Source: an uncultured Hungatella sp.
GTDB taxonomy: Bacteria; Bacillota; Clostridia; Lachnospirales; Lachnospiraceae
Direction of reading: 5' to 3'
Assembly (NCBI GenBank): GCA_947066955.1
Contig: CAMTAF010000016.1
Location: 1-44,452 of the forward strand
Length of the DNA stretch: 44,452 nucleotides
Both the position numbers and the translations under genes were made by a program. Shown piece by piece: positions 40,346 through 44,452 of this stretch. The notes under the pieces are model-generated. The model did no database searches, was not told the DNA's origin, and was given only the letters and a program-made list of their open reading frames with translations. Positions within the stretch are counted from its first letter, which is position 1. Every line of letters starts with the position of its first letter.

Positions 40346-41143
40346 TTACACATAAAAAATCTTCTCATCCTCCAGCCGGATGCAGGCCAGCTTTGCTTTG
40401 GGATACAGCTCTCGGAACACGCATCCGCAGTCTATGTCATAGAAAATGCAGTCCTTCTCCTCATCATAATACCGGAACACATCCCCGCCGTTGTAGGTGA
40501 ATTCTCCCTCCACAATGGTGGGCGTGTGGCCGGCTATAATCAGTCCGTGGCGCTTGCCTCCCAGAAGATATCCCTCGACCCTGGCGTGAAGATAGAATTC
40601 CTCCGGGTTTGTGTCTCCTAAGCCGATCTTTTCCAAGTCCTCCGCGTATCCGCCATGCACCACCACGCAGGCCCGTCCCTGGATCTCCCTCTCAAGGTAA
40701 TAAGGCATCCCGCGGATCAAGTCCCTCCACCTGCACAGGTCACCGATGGTTGCGTTGAAATCTTCCAGGAGGCTCTTTATGGTCTTGTAGTAGTCAAAAA
40801 ACCATGTCGTCAGTTTCTTGGCCTTCAGAAGATACTCAAAAGTCCGATACAGCGCCACCGCGTCCTCGTTGGCGTCAGGGTCCGACTCCAGCCCGTACTG
40901 TTTGTCAAGGTCCGTCATCAGATCCACATTGGCGGCAAATTCCTCATCATGATTCCCTCTCACCAGGTGGACATTGGCGGGACATGCCTCCAGCCACCTA
41001 AGCATCTCAAGGCTCTTTTTCCCTCTGTCAATGTAATCGCCTGCCAGGATCAGCTGATCTGCCCCGGAAAATCCAATCTTGTCAAGCATGGCGAGAAACT
41101 CGTCGTAACAGCCGTGGATGTCGCTCATAGCGTAGGTGCTCAT
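40346..41143 (-). CDS. Calcineurin-like metallophosphoesterase (PrpA/ApaH-like)
   Basis: 265 residues. The metal-binding motifs are in order: SDIHGCYDEF (about 7-16), GDYIDRG (35-41), VRGNHDEEF (61-69), VVVHGGYA and IIAGHTPTI. They match serine/threonine-type phosphoprotein phosphatases and Ap4A hydrolases. The segment between about 75 and 145 is helical and not diagnostic, so the substrate (phosphoprotein or dinucleotide) is open. It is 52 bp upstream of the aldo/keto reductase gene on the same strand. Confidence 0.88.
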   Translation of the reverse strand: MSTYAMSDIHGCYDEFLAMLDKIGFSGADQLILAGDYIDRGKKSLEMLRWLEACPANVHLVRGNHDEEFAANVDLMTDLDKQYGLESDPDANEDAVALYRTFEYLLKAKKLTTWFFDYYKTIKSLLEDFNATIGDLCRWRDLIRGMPYYLEREIQGRACVVVHGGYAEDLEKIGLGDTNPEEFYLHARVEGYLLGGKRHGLIIAGHTPTIVEGEFTYNGGDVFRYYDEEKDCIFYDIDCGCVFRELYPKAKLACIRLEDEKIFYV

Positions 41144-41188
41144 CTCTATCCCTCCTCTCCTGTTAGCTTCTGGTTTCTATTGTGCGAT

Positions 41189-41232
41189 GTCACCACCCGC
41201 CAGGGTGATGACCTGCGTGCGCATCAGCGCAC
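41189..41232. other. Two adjacent hairpins in a divergent intergenic region
   Basis: GTCACCACCC (41189-41198) with GGGTGATGAC (41203-41212), one mismatch, and GTGCGC/GCGCAC (41217-41222/41227-41232). They lie in the 197-bp gap between the phosphoesterase gene and the ATPase gene. They may be in the phosphoesterase leader; nothing else is evident outside the ATPase promoter. Confidence 0.4.
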
Positions 41233-41265
41233 TTCCTATTGTACCAGATTCTATGGGAAATGTCC

Positions 41266-41293
41266 TTGATTTTTTTATTTAATGTTTTATAAT
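41266..41293 (+). promoter_or_regulatory. Promoter of the DUF234-type ATPase gene
   Basis: TTGATT (41266-41271), 16 bp, perfect TATAAT (41288-41293). It is 48 bp upstream of the start codon, and the dyad at 41293-41323 begins at the last base of the -10. Confidence 0.7.
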
Positions 41294-41323
41294 TAACTTG
41301 TAAGTAATTTACTTGAAAGTTAA
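41293..41323. promoter_or_regulatory. 31-nt operator-like dyad
   Basis: Left arm TTAACTTGTAAGTAA and right arm TTACTTGAAAGTTAA around one T; 13 of 15 positions are symmetrical. It covers the transcription start, between the -10 and the ribosome site, a place where a bound protein would repress transcription. Confidence 0.7.
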
Positions 41324-41340
41324 CTAAATGGAGGTTTCTT

Positions 41341-42741
41341 ATGTTATTCCTGGGACGCGAAAATGAAATGTCAGAATTTGACCGCCTTTACCGCCAGAAC
41401 CGCTTCCATCTTTTTATCTTATATGGCCGCAGGCGTGTGGGAAAGACCACATTTTTAAAAGAATTTTGCAAAAATAAGCCCAGCATCTTTTACTCTGCTG
41501 AACAGAGCAACGAAAAGCTGAATCTGGAGAAATTTTCTGACCTGGTATTTGCGCATTATGGCGAAACCGCTCTGGAACCTTTCGGCAGTTGGGACAAGGC
41601 AATCCTTTATATCCATAACCGCCAGATTGAGCAGCCTCTTGTCCTGGTGTTTGATGAATTTTCCTACCTGGCCAATAGTAATCCCTCTGTCTTGTCCATG
41701 CTGCAGCACTTAATCGACCATTGCTTAAAGGATGGAAAGCTCTTCCTCGTTCTCTGCGGCAGTTATATGGGATTTATGGAAAAAGAGGTTTTGAGTTCCA
41801 AAAGTCCTCTGTTTGGACGCAGGACGGGGCAGCTTCACATGAAGACTTTTGACTACAAAACCAGCATCCAATTTCTTGACGGTTTTTCAGATGAAGAGAA
41901 GCTTCTTCTCTACAGTGTATTCGGGGGCACTGCTATGTATTTATCCCAGATACAGTCTGATCAGACCGTTGAGGAAAATATCACGGATCTCTTTCTAAAG
42001 CCCACAGGTTATCTCTACGAGGAACCGCTTTTCCTCCTGCGGCAGGAGGTTTACGAGCCAGGCATTTATAATGCAGTGATTCAGGCCATTGCCGGGGGCG
42101 CTTCCCGGGCAAATGAGATTGCCCTTAAAGTGGGGGAAGATTCCTCAAAATGTCTCAAATATATCCATACCCTCTGTGAACTTGGCATCTTGTACAAGGA
42201 GACTCCATTTGGAGAAAAAAGCAGTTCCCGCAAGACGATCTACTGTATCTCTGATCTGATGTTTCGGTTCTGGTACCGGTACGTTGCCTCCAACCGAACT
42301 CTTCTGGAAACCGGAGCTCAGGATCTTATCTGGAAACGCCGTATCCTTCCGGACCTGAACAACTATATGGGCCATGCTTTTGAGGTCATCTGCCGGGACT
42401 ATCTGCTGCGGGCAAACAGTTTCGGGCAGCTCCCCATCCTTTTTACCTCCATAGGACGCTGGTGGGGCACTGGCCCTCGAACCCGGGCGCAGATCGAGAT
42501 CGACATCGTGGCCCAGGATGGAAACTCCTATTTGTTTGGGGAATGTAAATGGAAAAATGAAAAGCTGGGATATCCGGTTTATCAAGAGTTAAAAGACAAG
42601 GCTCGCGCATTTGGCAGAAATCCCAGCCAGATCTGGTATGTATTGTTTTCAAAATCCGGCTTTACCGGATCTCTTCTTGAGGAGGCCAGGCAGGATGAGC
42701 ATCTGCTTCTCATATCCATGGAGACTCTTCTTTCCCAGTAG
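41341..42741 (+). CDS. DUF234-type AAA ATPase with C-terminal PD-(D/E)XK-like domain
   Basis: 466 residues of the archaeal-type ATPase/COG1672 family. MLFLGRENEMSEFDRLY leads to Walker A YGRRRVGKTTFL (28-39), and Walker B is LVLVFDEFSYLA. A winged-helix region (about 235-300) is followed by the DUF234 C-terminal domain with D388 and, after 12 residues, E401-C-K403 (EIDIVAQDG then GECKWKN), a PD-(D/E)XK-type nuclease signature. Similar proteins occur in many copies in some genomes and are often thought to be mobile or defence-linked; the role is not established. It has its own promoter and dyad operator, and GGAGG before the ATG at 41341. Confidence 0.8.
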   Translation: MLFLGRENEMSEFDRLYRQNRFHLFILYGRRRVGKTTFLKEFCKNKPSIFYSAEQSNEKLNLEKFSDLVFAHYGETALEPFGSWDKAILYIHNRQIEQPLVLVFDEFSYLANSNPSVLSMLQHLIDHCLKDGKLFLVLCGSYMGFMEKEVLSSKSPLFGRRTGQLHMKTFDYKTSIQFLDGFSDEEKLLLYSVFGGTAMYLSQIQSDQTVEENITDLFLKPTGYLYEEPLFLLRQEVYEPGIYNAVIQAIAGGASRANEIALKVGEDSSKCLKYIHTLCELGILYKETPFGEKSSSRKTIYCISDLMFRFWYRYVASNRTLLETGAQDLIWKRRILPDLNNYMGHAFEVICRDYLLRANSFGQLPILFTSIGRWWGTGPRTRAQIEIDIVAQDGNSYLFGECKWKNEKLGYPVYQELKDKARAFGRNPSQIWYVLFSKSGFTGSLLEEARQDEHLLLISMETLLSQ

Positions 42742-42751
42742 GGCGGGTTTT

Positions 42752-43003
42752 CTAGTCCAGCGTGCACTCCCCGTCCTCCTGGTGCCCGCAGGTGGTGCAG
42801 TCCGTCACATAGCCCCGGTACTTCTCTGAATCCACATAGGCCCCGCACAGGCCATCGTGCTTTGCGTAGACCTGAAGGCACATGTCTGCCACAAAGTTCA
42901 GGGCAGTGGCCTTGCCGCCGCAGTACCGGCACACATAATCCATGCACCCGGCCTCCTTCACCTGTGTACCGTTTAACACCATTGTTTTTAATTTCCGTCC
43001 CAT
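42752..43003 (-). CDS. Small cysteine-rich protein, possible metal-binding
   Basis: 83 residues with eight cysteines, at 20, 25, 28, 42, 53, 69, 72 and 80. Two CxxC pairs (VCRYCGG and DCTTCGH) suggest a zinc or iron site. No named family is recognised with confidence. It is convergent with the ATPase gene (10 bp between stops) and on the same strand as the hydroxylase gene to its right, from which it is separated by a terminator-like hairpin. Its link to molybdoenzymes is by position only. Confidence 0.6.
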   Translation of the reverse strand: MGRKLKTMVLNGTQVKEAGCMDYVCRYCGGKATALNFVADMCLQVYAKHDGLCGAYVDSEKYRGYVTDCTTCGHQEDGECTLD

Positions 43004-43035
43004 AGTCTCTTCTCCTTCCTAAAATAAGGCAAAAG

Positions 43036-43076
43036 GGGCTGCCGCAAAACCGGGCATTACCGTTTTGCGACAGCCC
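43036..43076 (-). terminator. Terminator after the second molybdopterin subunit gene
   Basis: GGGCTG and CGCAAAAC pair with GTTTTGCG and CAGCCC, with one mismatch and a bulge (43036-43076). On the minus strand it is followed by CCTTTTGCC and another T-rich stretch. Confidence 0.65.
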
Positions 43077-43110
43077 TATCTGTTGCCAATCCTTGCGGTG
43101 AGTTTCTTAC

Positions 43111-44452
43111 TTATTTGCTGTTTCTGTCATCTTTCATCCCATGGAGGGCTCTCCAGATGTGCTCCGGGTCCAGAGGAAGCTCTGTAAAATAGATTCCAGT
43201 GGCCATGTTCACCGCGTTGGCGATGGCGGGAGCCACCGGGGCGGCGGAGCCTTCTCCCGCTTCCTTGGCTCCTAAGGGGCCTTCCTGATCCGGGGTAAAG
43301 TCGTAGAAGGTGCGCATCTTGGGCATATCCAGAGCCGTTGGCAGGCGGTAATCACGGAAGTTGGGGTTTAACACCTTTCCTTCTTTTGTGATATTGTGCT
43401 CGTATACCGCATAGCCCAGGCCCATGCCGATGGAGCCTTCCAGCTGACCCTCCACGGCCCGGCGGTTTAAGGCTCGTCCGCAGTCGTGGGCAAATACAAA
43501 CTCATCGATATCCAGCACTCCGGTCTCCTCGTCCACGGTGAGATGGGCCGCGCCGGTGGAGAAGCTGTATGCCGGGGCATAGTTGGTGGTGTTCACGCCG
43601 TTGTACTGGGAATTGTCGGTTCTGTGGTAGTAGGAGCCTATTCCCACCAGCTCATCGCCCCCCTTGACCGTCATGTAGCGGAACATGGCGTCGCCGATGG
43701 GCATCTGAAGCTCCGCCTTCTCCTTGCTGATCACCTTTCCGTCCAGGCACTCCAGCGTCTCCGGCATCACGCCCCACATGGGGCCGATCACCTCAAAGAG
43801 CTGTCTCTTGGCATCCACCGCAGCGCGGCGGGCAGCGTTTCCTGCCAAGAAGGTTACGCGGCTTCCGTAGGAGCCGGAATCCCACGGGGTCAGGAAGGTG
43901 TCGGACATGAAGGTCTTCACCATGTCCATGGGAAGCCCCAGCTCTTCCGCCACAATGGCTGTCATGACGGTATCCGATCCCTGGCCGATATCGTGGGAAC
44001 CGATATACAGGGAGGCCATCCCCCTCTTGTTCAGGCGGACGGTTACGCAGGCAGAGCTCTGGTTGGGAGCCTCCAGCACCGCGAAGCCGGTTCCTGACAC
44101 AAAACCGGTTCCCGCGAAGCCGATGCCCTCGCCCTTCTTCATCTTGCCCTTTTTCTCGTACCAGCCGATCTCCTTTGCCGCCGTGTCCAGGGTCTCCTTG
44201 TAGGCGCAGCTGGTAATGGTTAAACCTGCCGGGGCCACGTAACCTGGGTCCGCCGCGCTGATCTTGCGGAATTCCACAGGGTCGATGCCCATCTGGTCTG
44301 CCGCGTACTGCATGTTTAAGTCATGGGCAAAATGCACCTGGCATGCCGTGTAACCTCTCATGGCTCCGGCGGACGGGTTGTTGGTGTAGATACGCCTTGC
44401 CAGGAAATCCACAGAGTTCATCTTGTATGGGAAATTGGCCCACAAAGTAGCC
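43111..44452 (-). CDS. Second xanthine-dehydrogenase-family molybdopterin subunit, 5' end outside window
   Basis: About 447 residues are present; the gene runs off the right edge in an open frame (ATLWANFPYK at the edge), so the start is missing. It is the C-terminal half of a large Mo-binding subunit: SAGAMRGYTACQ, DIGQGSDTVMTAIVAEELG near the cofactor, GSYGSRVTFLAGNAAR, and the catalytic Glu in GAKEAGEGSAAPVAPAIANA. These motifs are closer to the textbook family than those of the subunit at 34496-36808, so the two probably act on different substrates. It ends at a terminator-like hairpin. Confidence 0.92.
   Translation of the reverse strand, partial: ATLWANFPYKMNSVDFLARRIYTNNPSAGAMRGYTACQVHFAHDLNMQYAADQMGIDPVEFRKISAADPGYVAPAGLTITSCAYKETLDTAAKEIGWYEKKGKMKKGEGIGFAGTGFVSGTGFAVLEAPNQSSACVTVRLNKRGMASLYIGSHDIGQGSDTVMTAIVAEELGLPMDMVKTFMSDTFLTPWDSGSYGSRVTFLAGNAARRAAVDAKRQLFEVIGPMWGVMPETLECLDGKVISKEKAELQMPIGDAMFRYMTVKGGDELVGIGSYYHRTDNSQYNGVNTTNYAPAYSFSTGAAHLTVDEETGVLDIDEFVFAHDCGRALNRRAVEGQLEGSIGMGLGYAVYEHNITKEGKVLNPNFRDYRLPTALDMPKMRTFYDFTPDQEGPLGAKEAGEGSAAPVAPAIANAVNMATGIYFTELPLDPEHIWRALHGMKDDRNSK

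Overview
The window looks like chromosome from a motile, anaerobic, fairly GC-rich member of the Clostridia, most likely a Lachnospiraceae relative of the Enterocloster/Hungatella type. Reasons: strong AGGAGG-type ribosome sites, chemoreceptors with clostridial signalling tips, sigma-28 promoters in front of chemotaxis genes, a clostridial DUF6774-like small protein, a CHAP/choline-binding-type wall hydrolase, and a xanthine-dehydrogenase-type molybdenum hydroxylase locus. The species cannot be fixed from sequence alone.

Layout. 1-2.3 kb: a tandem palindromic repeat, a serine recombinase, a DUF6774-like protein and a cell-wall hydrolase. 2.4-6.8 kb (minus): an amino-acid (probably cystine) ABC transporter (permease, ATPase, lipoprotein) followed by a MATE exporter and endonuclease III (nth). 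7.1-17.4 kb: chemotaxis, with three chemoreceptors on the minus strand (the middle one with an extracytoplasmic CZB zinc-binding motif) and cheA-cheW-cheR-cheB on the plus strand. The divergent intergenic region carries sigma-28 -10 boxes facing both ways. 17.5-18.5 kb: a membrane-anchored C39-type peptidase with a perfect 20-bp inverted repeat inside its first codons.

18.5-28.0 kb (minus): a ten-gene molybdenum run. From the promoter end: a MocA/MobA-like nucleotidyltransferase fused to a ModE DNA-binding domain, a histidine-phosphatase/HD fusion, a MoeA-like protein with a Cys4 tail, a permuted XdhC, MoaA, MoaC, a MOSC-MogA fusion, then ModA, ModB and ModC. A consensus promoter lies at 28037-28065. 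28.1-29.6 kb: an AT-richer pair (ATPase plus PD-(D/E)XK-like protein) that looks like a defence module, behind a Crp/Fnr regulator. 31.6-37.3 kb (minus): the hydroxylase operon, 2Fe-2S subunit, molybdopterin subunit, an 798-residue flavoprotein with a complete GltD/YgfK-like NAD(P)H oxidoreductase nested inside it, and a leucine-rich-repeat protein. Two TylF-like methyltransferase paralogues on the plus strand flank this operon; the second appears to have lost its key residues.

38.6-44.4 kb: a membrane protein, an iron-sulfur aldo/keto reductase, a metallophosphatase, a DUF234-type ATPase-nuclease with a 31-nt operator-like dyad, a Cys-rich small protein, and the C-terminal part of a second molybdenum hydroxylase subunit that runs off the right end.

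How it fits together: ModABC imports molybdate, MoaA/MoaC/MogA/MoeA-like and MocA-like proteins build the cofactor, XdhC would load it, and the hydroxylase subunits use it on a purine or related heterocycle/aldehyde, with electrons possibly passed to or from NAD(P) by the nested module. Across the window a family of GC-rich palindromic repeats lies directly after terminator T-tracts. No rRNA, tRNA or CRISPR array was seen.
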